A stretch of 64,000 bases of DNA, from the NCBI RefSeq assembly GCF_002846335.1, contig NZ_PJMQ01000001.1, positions 2,046,001 through 2,110,000 of the forward strand. The letters are read 5' to 3'. How positions within the stretch are numbered: position 1 is the stretch's first letter; every line of letters starts with the position of its first letter. Origin of the DNA: Janthinobacterium sp. 61 (GTDB lineage: Bacteria; Pseudomonadota; Gammaproteobacteria; Burkholderiales; Burkholderiaceae_D). The translations under genes were made by a program, and so were the position numbers. This document shows positions 55,890 through 64,000 of the stretch, in pieces. The notes beneath the pieces were generated by a model. It saw only the letters and a program-made list of their open reading frames with translations. It searched no databases and was not told where the DNA came from.

Positions 55890-58217
55890 TTGACTGCCAA
55901 ACGATCAGGATTCCCCTGGCCTTCCCGCCGCGCCACCATGCGCGGCTTCATCATCGCCGGCTGCGCCGCGCTGGCCGCCGCCGTGCTGCTGGCCGCCTAC
56001 CTGTTCCTGTACGTTCGCCCCCGCCTGCCCGAGCTGGGCGTCATCACTGACTACCAGCCGAAGATACCGCTGCGCGTGTACACGGCCGACAATGTGCTGA
56101 TCGGCGAATTCGGCGAAGAACACCGCGACTTCGTGCCGATTGCGCAAGTGCCGGAAATGATGAAAAAAGCCCTGCTGGCCATCGAGGACAGCCGCTTCTA
56201 CGAACACCACGGCATCGACTTCGTGCGCGCCGGCGGCGCCGTGCTGTCGAACCTGCGCCACGGCTTCGGCCACGGCGGCGGCTCCACCATCACCATGCAG
56301 GTGGCGCGCAATTTCTTCCTGACGCGCGAAAAAGTCGCCTCGCGCAAGCTCAATGAAATCATGCTTGCCCTGAAGATCGAAGCGGCCCTGTCGAAAGAAC
56401 AGATTCTCGAGCTGTACATGAACCAGATGTACCTGGGCCAGCGCTCGTTCGGCTTCGGCAGCGCGGCGCAGACGTATTTCGGCAAGCCTTTGTCCGAACT
56501 GTCGATCGCCGAAATGGCCATGCTGGCCGGCTTGCCGCAAAACCCCTCGCGCCACAACCCGATCAGCAACCCGAAGAAGGCGCACGCGCGCCAGCAACTG
56601 GTGCTGAAACGCATGCGCGAACTCGATTACATCAGCGAGGGCCAGTACCAGCAGGCGCTGGCGCAGCCCCTGCATATCAACAGCCGCGGCAAGCAGGGTT
56701 TTGATACGCACGCCGAATACGTGGCCGAACTGGCGCGCCAGGCCGTGTACGCGCAGTTCAAGGAAGACAGCTATACCAAGGGCATCAGCGTCTACACGAC
56801 CATCCTGAAAGCCGACCAGGACGCGGCCTACGCCTCGACGCGCCGCAACGTCATCGCCTACGACCAGCGCCACGGCTACCGCGGCCCGGAAACCTTCATC
56901 GACATGCCGGCTGACCCCGAGCAGCGCGACGACGCCATCGATGCTGCACTGCAAAAACGCCCGGACAGCGACGGCTTGATCGCCGCCGTCGTCACGGAAG
57001 TCGGCAGCGGCAAGGTGGTGGCCGACACGGGCGACGGCGACGCCAAGGCCATCACGGGCGAAGGCTTGCGCTTTGCCGCCCCCGCGCTGTCGGCCAAGGC
57101 GAGCGCAGGCATCAAGCTGCGCCCGGGCGCCGTCATCCGCATCACCAGGGACGGCAAAGGCCATTGGTCCATCACGCAAGTGCCGCTGGTGGCCGCCGCC
57201 TTCGTCTCGCTGGACGCGGACACGGGCGCCTACCACGCCATGGTGGGCGGCTTCGACTACAACCTGCAGAAGTTCAACCACGTCACGCAGGCCTGGCGCC
57301 AGCCCGGTTCGGCCATGAAGCCCTTCGTGTATTCGGCGGCGCTGGAAAAAGGCTTTTCGCCGGCCACCCTGATCAACGACGTGCCCCTGGAAATGCAGGC
57401 GGGCGGCAAGGTGTGGGCGCCGCAGAACGACGACTTCAAGTTCGACGGCCCCATCACCATGCGCTACGCGCTGGCGCAATCGAAGAACGTGGCCTCGGTG
57501 CGCATCCTGCGCGCGCTGGGCGTGTCCTACACGCACGATTTCCTGGAAAAATTCGGCTTCGACCCGGCCCGCCAACCCAGCAATCTCACCATGGCGCTGG
57601 GCACGGGTTCCGTCACTCCCGTGCAGATGGCGGGCGCCTACGCCCTGTTCGCCAATGGCGGCCACCAGGTGGAGCCGTATCTGATTGACCGCATCGTCGA
57701 CGCCAAGGGCACGGTATTGATGCAAACCAAACCGCCTGTCCCGAACGACGACAAGACCCTGGCGCTAGACCCGCGCAACGCCTTCGTCATGGACAGCATG
57801 CTGCGCGAAGTGGCCCGCACCGGGACGGGCGCGGCGGCGACGAAAAAACTGGGGCGCAGCGACATCGCCGGCAAGACGGGCACCACCAGCGACGCCGTCG
57901 ATGGCTGGTTCGCCGGCTACGGCGGTGGCATCGTGGCCGTGGCGTGGATGGGCTATGACGAGCCGAAATCGCTGGGCGGACGCGAATTCGGCTCGACCCT
58001 GGCCATGCCGATCTGGATCGACTACATGCGCACAGCGCTCTCCACGCGGCCACAAGTGACGCGCGCCGTGCCGGCAGGCCTGAGCCAGGTCGATGGCGAG
58101 TGGCTATACGACGAGTTTATCGACATGAATGGCGTCAAGACGCTGGATATGGATGTGGAGACGCCGACGGACCCGGCGGCAGTGCCGGAGACGCTCCCCA
58201 TAGAAACCACGAACTGA
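55890..58217 (+). CDS. mrcA: Penicillin-binding protein 1A, bifunctional peptidoglycan synthase
   Basis: The product has 775 residues from a TTG at 55890; ATG at 55938 is the alternative and would leave almost no cytoplasmic tail. One N-terminal helix (about 19-42). The GT51 glycosyltransferase domain has the catalytic Glu in AIEDSRFYEHHGIDFVR, then GGGSTITMQVARNFFLTRE and KIEAALSKEQILELYMNQMYLGQ. An OB/ODD region follows. The transpeptidase domain has SxxK at Ser474 (RQPGSAMKPFVY), SKN and KTGTT. It polymerises and cross-links peptidoglycan in the periplasm. A REP-like element separates it from the convergent TetR gene. Confidence 0.95.
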   Translation: MTAKRSGFPWPSRRATMRGFIIAGCAALAAAVLLAAYLFLYVRPRLPELGVITDYQPKIPLRVYTADNVLIGEFGEEHRDFVPIAQVPEMMKKALLAIEDSRFYEHHGIDFVRAGGAVLSNLRHGFGHGGGSTITMQVARNFFLTREKVASRKLNEIMLALKIEAALSKEQILELYMNQMYLGQRSFGFGSAAQTYFGKPLSELSIAEMAMLAGLPQNPSRHNPISNPKKAHARQQLVLKRMRELDYISEGQYQQALAQPLHINSRGKQGFDTHAEYVAELARQAVYAQFKEDSYTKGISVYTTILKADQDAAYASTRRNVIAYDQRHGYRGPETFIDMPADPEQRDDAIDAALQKRPDSDGLIAAVVTEVGSGKVVADTGDGDAKAITGEGLRFAAPALSAKASAGIKLRPGAVIRITRDGKGHWSITQVPLVAAAFVSLDADTGAYHAMVGGFDYNLQKFNHVTQAWRQPGSAMKPFVYSAALEKGFSPATLINDVPLEMQAGGKVWAPQNDDFKFDGPITMRYALAQSKNVASVRILRALGVSYTHDFLEKFGFDPARQPSNLTMALGTGSVTPVQMAGAYALFANGGHQVEPYLIDRIVDAKGTVLMQTKPPVPNDDKTLALDPRNAFVMDSMLREVARTGTGAAATKKLGRSDIAGKTGTTSDAVDGWFAGYGGGIVAVAWMGYDEPKSLGGREFGSTLAMPIWIDYMRTALSTRPQVTRAVPAGLSQVDGEWLYDEFIDMNGVKTLDMDVETPTDPAAVPETLPIETTN

Positions 58218-58224
58218 TGAACCC

Positions 58225-58308
58225 GTAGGTCGGGTTAGCCGGCACGGCGTAACCCGACATGCGCCGCCGTCCGCGCGTGTCGGATTACGCTACGCTAATC
58301 CGACCTAC
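58225..58308. repeat. 84-base REP-like inverted repeat between convergent genes
   Basis: GTAGGTCGG (58225-58233) and CCGACCTAC (58300-58308) are perfect outer arms. Inside, two related GGTTA...TAACC and GGATTA...TAATCC hairpins surround a GC-rich centre. Elements of this type (GTAGGTCGGATTAGC...) are abundant between genes in many Burkholderiales and other proteobacteria (from memory). It sits in the gap between PBP1A and the TetR gene and may end both transcripts. Confidence 0.8.
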
Positions 58309-58313
58309 CTCGC

Positions 58314-59009
58314 CTACGTCTTGACCATGCTCAGATACCCGCGCACCGTACTGACGACGCTATCGGCAAAATCGTCGACATTAACCTTCGCCGCGCGGTA
58401 CTTCCAGCGCTTCACGTACCAGTCCTGGAACAGGGCCAGGCAGTGGGCGGCCAGCAAGGTGGGGTCGCCCTGCGGCTCCGGCTCGATTTCCCCGATGGTG
58501 GCGGCGATCAGCGTCTGCACATACAGTTCCGAATTCTTCGCCATGCTGCGCTGCTCTACCTGCAGCACGCGCGAATCCATGAAGACAAAATAAAACCACG
58601 GCTGCAGCACTTCGGACAGGTAGATCGACGAGCGTATCATCGCCTCGAGCCGGTCCAGCGGCGACTTCACGTCGGCAAACAGCAGCGGCAAGGCTTGCGT
58701 GGCGTGGCGCACCACGTCCTCGATCATTTCGGCCAGTTGATCCTTGCTGGTGATGTAGCCATACAGGCCGCCCATCGACAGCCCGGTCTCGCGGCACAGG
58801 TCGCGCAAGCTCATGGCGCGGAAGCCCACGTCATTGGCCAGACGGAAGGTGGCGACAAAGATGCGTTCGAGATTTTCCAGCGCCGGCTTGCGGCGCTTGA
58901 CGCCGATACGTTCCGCGTGGCGGTCAAGAATATATTCCCAGATGTTTTCGCCATTTAAAGGCGTCATCTGCTGAAACTGTTCAAAATTAAAATGGGTCGA
59001 CAAGTGCAT
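58314..59009 (-). CDS. TetR-family transcriptional regulator
   Basis: I start at the ATG at 59009 (MHLSTHFNFEQFQQM); the frame extends 17 codons upstream. The product is 231 residues. The helix-turn-helix is unusually far in, at about residues 66-110: ERIFVATFRLANDVGFRAMSLRDLCRETGLSMGGLYGYITSKDQL. The ligand domain includes MIRSSIYLSEVLQPWFYFVFMDSRVL. It is divergent from lipA, with a 348-base gap containing an inverted repeat, so control of the lipase genes is likely but not shown. The effector is unknown. Confidence 0.88.
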   Translation of the reverse strand: MHLSTHFNFEQFQQMTPLNGENIWEYILDRHAERIGVKRRKPALENLERIFVATFRLANDVGFRAMSLRDLCRETGLSMGGLYGYITSKDQLAEMIEDVVRHATQALPLLFADVKSPLDRLEAMIRSSIYLSEVLQPWFYFVFMDSRVLQVEQRSMAKNSELYVQTLIAATIGEIEPEPQGDPTLLAAHCLALFQDWYVKRWKYRAAKVNVDDFADSVVSTVRGYLSMVKT

Positions 59010-59267
59010 TCCCAAGTAGCGGTGTAAGAGCGAGGTCCAGGCAATGCCTGTACGCGGCAAGGCAAGACGGCGGGACGGCTGATGCCGGGCCGATTATAGC
59101 TCAGGAAAACAAGTATTTGACCTTTCAACTATGCAATGGGCGCATACGCAACGCCAACTATCCACAGTTATTGCACTGCATCATACAATTCACTGCAATT
59201 TACATCCAGCAGTGCTACATTCAAAAAACCGAGCGCTCGCTATCTTTAATGCATCGATAGAATGTGA

Positions 59268-60272
<1,005 letters not shown>

Positions 60273-60282
60273 GGAGATGCGC

Positions 60283-61203
60283 ATGCACGCGAAATGGATC
60301 ATCGGCGGCAGCCTGGCAGCCCTGGCCCTGTACCTGGTGCTGCGCCCGGGCGAACCGCCCGCCCCGCCACAGGAAAAGCCGGAAGCGGACCTGTTCGCGT
60401 TCGTGCGCTCGATGCAAGGCACGCGGCCCGACGGCAACGTGACGGTGGCCGCCGGCGACAAGCTGGTGGTCGACGCGGAACTGGGCCATCTGTTCGACTA
60501 CTACCTGGCGGGGCTCGGTGAAAAACCGCTGGCGGCCATCCGCAGCCAGATCGAGGCGGAACTGGACAAGCGCCTGGCGCCCGTCCCCGCCCGCGAAGCC
60601 AAGCGCCTGCTGGATGCCTGGCTGGCCTACAAACAGGCGCTGGCTGGCACGGAACAAGCCTTGCCGGCGCAAGCCGATGCGGCCCTGGCGGCGCGCGCAC
60701 GCCTGCAGGCGATGCGCGCGCTGCGCGGCAATTATTTTACGCCCGAGGAAAGCGCGGGGCTGTTCGGCGCCAGCGATGCGTATGACGACGATGCCGTGGC
60801 ACGCATGGCCATCCTGGGCGATGCGGGCCTGGACGAAGCACAGCGCCAGGCGCAATTGGCGGCGCTGGATCAAAAAATGTCGCCGGCCCAGCGCGCCGCG
60901 CGCGATGCCCCGCTGCAGGTGGCCCAGCTGGACGCCTCTGTGAAGACGCTGCGGGCACAGGGCGCCGGCGAGAATGAAGTCTATCGCCTGCGCGCCAGCA
61001 CCTTCACGCCGGCAGCGGCGGCGCGCCTGGCGGAACTGGACCGCGAGGAATCACAGTGGCAGCAGCGCATCATCGCCTATCAGGCACAGAAGGCGCAGCT
61101 GGCCAGCCTGCCCGGCGGCGCGCAGGATACGGCAGCCATGCAGCAGCTGCGCGACGCCAGCTTCACGCCGGAAGAACAGCGCCGGCTGGGCGCCTACGAA
61201 TAG
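60283..61203 (+). CDS. lifO: Lipase foldase (Lif), inner-membrane steric chaperone
   Basis: I start at the ATG at 60283, 6 bases after AAGGAG; the ATG at 60277 abuts that site. The 306-residue product has a single N-terminal anchor helix (about 4-20), a short Pro-rich linker, then the helical foldase domain. The signature region reads ELGHLFDYYLAGLGE (66-80). FDY and GE of the family motif are kept, but the usual Arg three residues before the Phe is Gly68. The tail repeats RxxxFTPEE/ FTPAAAARL helices that wrap lipase. It folds LipA in the periplasm before secretion and is coupled to lipA by 10 bases. Confidence 0.9.
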   Translation: MHAKWIIGGSLAALALYLVLRPGEPPAPPQEKPEADLFAFVRSMQGTRPDGNVTVAAGDKLVVDAELGHLFDYYLAGLGEKPLAAIRSQIEAELDKRLAPVPAREAKRLLDAWLAYKQALAGTEQALPAQADAALAARARLQAMRALRGNYFTPEESAGLFGASDAYDDDAVARMAILGDAGLDEAQRQAQLAALDQKMSPAQRAARDAPLQVAQLDASVKTLRAQGAGENEVYRLRASTFTPAAAARLAELDREESQWQQRIIAYQAQKAQLASLPGGAQDTAAMQQLRDASFTPEEQRRLGAYE

Positions 61204-61206
61204 CCA

Positions 61207-63984
61207 TCAGGCCAGCTGCACCAGCAAAGCCGCAGCCGCCATCACGTCCGTGGTTTCGCGCCCCTGCCGGTAGCCGGCATGGACAGGGGCCAGAACGGCG
61301 TGCGCGGCGGCGCGGCGTCCTTGCACCAGCAGAACGGTCGCCAGGCTGGTGGCGCAGCGCAGTTCCCAGCCTGGCGCCTGCTGGCCTCTGGCCAGTTGCA
61401 ACGCCTCTTCCAGCTGCACCCGTACGGTTTCCAGGCCGAGCGCATCGCCTTGCGCCAGCGCCCGCCAGCGGTGGTGCGCATCGCGGCGCAGCACTTCCGG
61501 CGCACTCCACGGCGCCACGCCCATGCGCGCGCGCCGCAGCGCCTGGCTATCGGCGGCGGCGTCGTGCAGGGTGGCCATCAAATCGATTTGTATAGGCCAG
61601 CTGCGCACCGAGGGCCAGGGAAACTCCGTCATCGCCTCGCCCGCATCGAGCAGGCGCTGGTAGGCGGCACCCCAGGCGCTCCAGTACAGCAGGCCATATC
61701 GGGCAGCATGCTCGCACAGCAGGCAAGTCCAGGCATGCGCCAGTCCTTTCTGCCCGCACCACAGGGCGACGGGGATGGCATTGATGGCCAGTGCCACGCA
61801 CAGTGTGACACGATTGTGCTCGAATCCCACCGTCACCGCCTCGCGCGCCAGCGCCAGCGCATCGTCGGGACGGCCCTGCATCCACAGGCAGCGCGCCAGC
61901 GTGCCGCGCAGGCAGACCTGGTGATCGGCCAGCAAGGCATTGTTGAAGCCAAGCTGGCCGGCGCCCTCGGGGTGCGCCAGCACCATGCGCGCCAGTGCCG
62001 CCGACTGCGCGTAGCGCCCCCGCAAATACTCGCCCGCCGAGCGCATGCGCGCCAGCACCAGCCGCATCGCCGTGTCGTCGCGCGCTGCGCACAGGGCGGC
62101 AAGCTGGACCACGTAATTGTCGGCGCCCTGGAAATCGGCCATCTTCAGGCTGCAGATCCACATGCCGCAAATCGCCTCGGCGCGGCGGCTGTCGTCGTCC
62201 GTGCGCATGGCCAGCGCATAGCCGCGCTGGAAGGAGCGCAGCATGGTGCCGGTGACGCCCTGCGTATGCAGCAGCAGGTGCGCCAGCGAGGCATGCAGCT
62301 GCATCTCGCTGTCGGGATCCTCCACCGCATGGGTGGCCATGCATTCGAGCGCCCGCTCGACGCGCACGCGGTATTCATCCATCAGCGACAGCTGATAGAA
62401 CAGGGTTTGCGCCGCCAGGGTCAGGGCCACGCCCAGCGCCACGTCACCGTCCTCGCCGAAGGCCCAGTCGATGGCTGCGCGCAGGTCATCGACATGGCGG
62501 CCGTAGCGCGCGCTCCAGTGCGCCGGGGCCATGCTTTCCCAGTCGGCGGCGATGCGTCCGGCCAGGCCCAGGCAATGGCGTGCATGGCGCAGCAGCACGG
62601 CGCCCGCGCCCCCGCTCGCCGATAGCTGGGCCGCAGCGTAGGCGCGCGTGGTGTCGAGCAGGCGGTAATACACATGCTGGCGGAAAAATTCGATGCTGAC
62701 GAGGGACTTGGCCGCCAGGTCGGCCACCGTGTCGAAAACCTCGCAGCCCACCACGGCGCTGGCCGACTCCAGGCGGAACCGGCTCCTGAACACGCTCAGC
62801 GCCTGCAGCACCTGACGCTCCTGCGCATCGAGCAAGCCGTAGCTCCAGTCCAGGGTGGCGCGCAGGGTCTGGTGGCGCAAGGGCATGTTGCGCGCGCCGC
62901 GTGTCAGCAGACGAAAGCGGTCATCGAGCTGGCGGCGCAATTCGTGCAAGCCGAAATGGCCGATGCGCCCGGCCGCGAGCTCCAGCGCCAGCGGGATGCC
63001 GTCGAGCCGCCGGCAGATATCCACCACCACAGGCACATCGGCGTCGGCCAGCATGAAGGCATCGTCGACGGCCGCGCAGCGTTCGCAAAACAGCTGCACC
63101 GCCGCGAAATGGCGCGCCGCAGTCACATCGGGCACGGCATCGTCCGGCGGCAATTCCAGCGCGGGCAGGCGCAGCAACTGTTCGCTGGAGATGCGCAGCG
63201 GCTCGCGGCTGGTGGCCAGCACGTGCAGCAGCGGTGCGCCCTTGAGCAAGGCATCGGCCAGCGTGGCGGCCGCGCCGATCACGTGCTCGCAGTTATCGAG
63301 CACGATCAGCATGTGGCGCGGGCGCAGGTAGGCCAACAGGGCCGGCATGGCGTCGCCGGCCGGCACCGCCACTCCCAGCGCCGTGGCCAGCGCCAGCGGC
63401 ACCAGGCGGCCTTCGTCCAGCGGAGAAAGGTCGACGAAACACACGCCGTCGGCATAGCGGCGCAGCACGCGCATGGCCAGGACGACGGCCAAGGTGGTCT
63501 TGCCGATGCCACCGGGGCCGGCAATGCACAGCAGGCGCAATTGCAGCAACTGGTTGGACATCGTTTGCAGCGCCTCGGCGCGGCCCAGCATGCGCGTCAG
63601 CATGACGGGCAGGTTATGCCACGGCTCCACGCCAGCCGTACCGGACTCCGGCCGGCCCGTGTGTGTCAGCGGCGCCAGGAAGCCGTAGCCGCGCCCGGGG
63701 ATGGTGGTGATGTAGCGCTGGCCATCACGGCCATCGCCGAGCGCCTTGCGCAGCGCCGCCAGGTGCACGCGCAAGGTCGCGTCATCCACCACGGCATGGG
63801 GCCAGACGATGTTCACCAGTTCATGCTTGTCGACGATGTCGCCGGCGCGCTCCAGCAAGGCCAGCAGCAAGTCCATGGCCCTGCTGCCCAGGCGCAGCGC
63901 GCGGTCGCCCTCGAACAGCAGGCGTTCTAGCGGCAAAAGGCGAAACGGACCGAATACATAGGCCGGGACGGGACTGTTTATCAT
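61207..63984 (-). CDS. Winged-helix transcription regulator fused to NB-ARC-like ATPase and helical repeats
   Basis: The product has 925 residues. An OmpR/PhoB-type winged helix (about 8-105) has LLALLERAGDIVDKHELVNIVWPHAVVDDATLRVHLAALRKAL and ITTIPGRGYGF. The STAND-type ATPase has Walker A CIAGPGGIGKTTLA (about 160), Walker B HMLIVLDNCEHV, sensor ATSREPLRI and a GxPLALELAAGRIG-type motif. The remaining 500 residues are helical TPR-like repeats. Such proteins (CadC/SARP-like N-terminus on a MalT-like engine) bind DNA and switch on ATP and ligand. The target is unknown; it is convergent with lifO by 3 bases. Confidence 0.88.
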   Translation of the reverse strand: MINSPVPAYVFGPFRLLPLERLLFEGDRALRLGSRAMDLLLALLERAGDIVDKHELVNIVWPHAVVDDATLRVHLAALRKALGDGRDGQRYITTIPGRGYGFLAPLTHTGRPESGTAGVEPWHNLPVMLTRMLGRAEALQTMSNQLLQLRLLCIAGPGGIGKTTLAVVLAMRVLRRYADGVCFVDLSPLDEGRLVPLALATALGVAVPAGDAMPALLAYLRPRHMLIVLDNCEHVIGAAATLADALLKGAPLLHVLATSREPLRISSEQLLRLPALELPPDDAVPDVTAARHFAAVQLFCERCAAVDDAFMLADADVPVVVDICRRLDGIPLALELAAGRIGHFGLHELRRQLDDRFRLLTRGARNMPLRHQTLRATLDWSYGLLDAQERQVLQALSVFRSRFRLESASAVVGCEVFDTVADLAAKSLVSIEFFRQHVYYRLLDTTRAYAAAQLSASGGAGAVLLRHARHCLGLAGRIAADWESMAPAHWSARYGRHVDDLRAAIDWAFGEDGDVALGVALTLAAQTLFYQLSLMDEYRVRVERALECMATHAVEDPDSEMQLHASLAHLLLHTQGVTGTMLRSFQRGYALAMRTDDDSRRAEAICGMWICSLKMADFQGADNYVVQLAALCAARDDTAMRLVLARMRSAGEYLRGRYAQSAALARMVLAHPEGAGQLGFNNALLADHQVCLRGTLARCLWMQGRPDDALALAREAVTVGFEHNRVTLCVALAINAIPVALWCGQKGLAHAWTCLLCEHAARYGLLYWSAWGAAYQRLLDAGEAMTEFPWPSVRSWPIQIDLMATLHDAAADSQALRRARMGVAPWSAPEVLRRDAHHRWRALAQGDALGLETVRVQLEEALQLARGQQAPGWELRCATSLATVLLVQGRRAAAHAVLAPVHAGYRQGRETTDVMAAAALLVQLA

Positions 63985-64000
63985 TCTTGCGTGGGGGAGA

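Noticed and set aside
55905..57725. 606-codon minus-strand open frame opposite the PBP1A gene
   Set aside because: PBP1A on the plus strand is certain from SxxK, SKN and KTG motifs; the antisense frame has no recognisable domain.

Overview
The window is high-GC DNA with dense, mostly housekeeping and transport gene content typical of a betaproteobacterium of the Oxalobacteraceae (Janthinobacterium, Massilia or Duganella type). The evidence is the rpfE-recJ and prfB-lysS blocks, FecI/FecR-linked iron uptake, a Pseudomonas-type lipase with its foldase, and intergenic palindromes of a kind common in Burkholderiales. The genus is an inference from gene content; I could not run a search. I saw no tRNA, rRNA, CRISPR array, prophage or insertion sequence.

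Layout. 1-6.4 kb: 5' part of comEC (cut by the window edge), a SAM methyltransferase, an exported EreA/ChaN-like protein, and a Suv3-type DExH RNA helicase preceded by a 38-bp palindrome. 6.5-12 kb (minus): a lipoprotein-release operon with two tandem LolC/E permeases, lolD, a TatD nuclease and a periplasmic PQQ-type sugar dehydrogenase. 12-14.8 kb: rpfE-like gene and recJ. 14.8-29 kb: an accessory-looking stretch between recJ and prfB, which are close neighbours in many relatives. It holds a decayed glyoxalase-fold gene, a cyclic-di-GMP-I riboswitch in front of a sedolisin (S53) lipoprotein protease, a RES/Xre toxin-antitoxin pair, a DUF2288 gene, a branched-chain amino acid ABC transporter with a LivM-LivG fusion, an orphan lipoprotein pair, a Sel1-repeat protein and CpdB. 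29.3-32.7 kb: prfB with its programmed +1 frameshift, a HAD phosphatase and lysS.

32.7-41.8 kb (minus): a sugar-acid catabolic cluster. It has a 1,5-anhydrofructose-reductase-like enzyme, a porin, KguD-, KguK- and KguE-like enzymes, a polar-amino-acid-type ABC importer and a PtxS-like LacI regulator with two operators. By analogy with Pseudomonas kgu/ptxS it should import and use 2-ketogluconate or a related oxidised sugar, with the MFS carrier KguT replaced by an ABC system. 42-48.2 kb: ppnN, a POT peptide transporter, a YecA/SEC-C protein, and two unknown genes including a large membrane protein. 48.2-52.4 kb (minus): fecI-fecR and a TonB-dependent receptor with an STN signalling domain, behind a Fur box. 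52.4-55.7 kb (minus): a GNAT acetyltransferase, a small unknown protein and an OPT transporter. 55.9-64 kb: PBP1A, a TetR regulator divergent from lipA-lifO (secreted lipase and its steric foldase), and a 925-residue winged-helix/ATPase regulator.

Most interesting signals: the c-di-GMP riboswitch controlling an exported S53 protease with Ig-like repeats; the recombined kgu-type cluster with matched operators; the palindrome fused to the promoter of the Suv3-type helicase; and a dispersed ~110-135 bp non-coding repeat present twice in opposite orientation.
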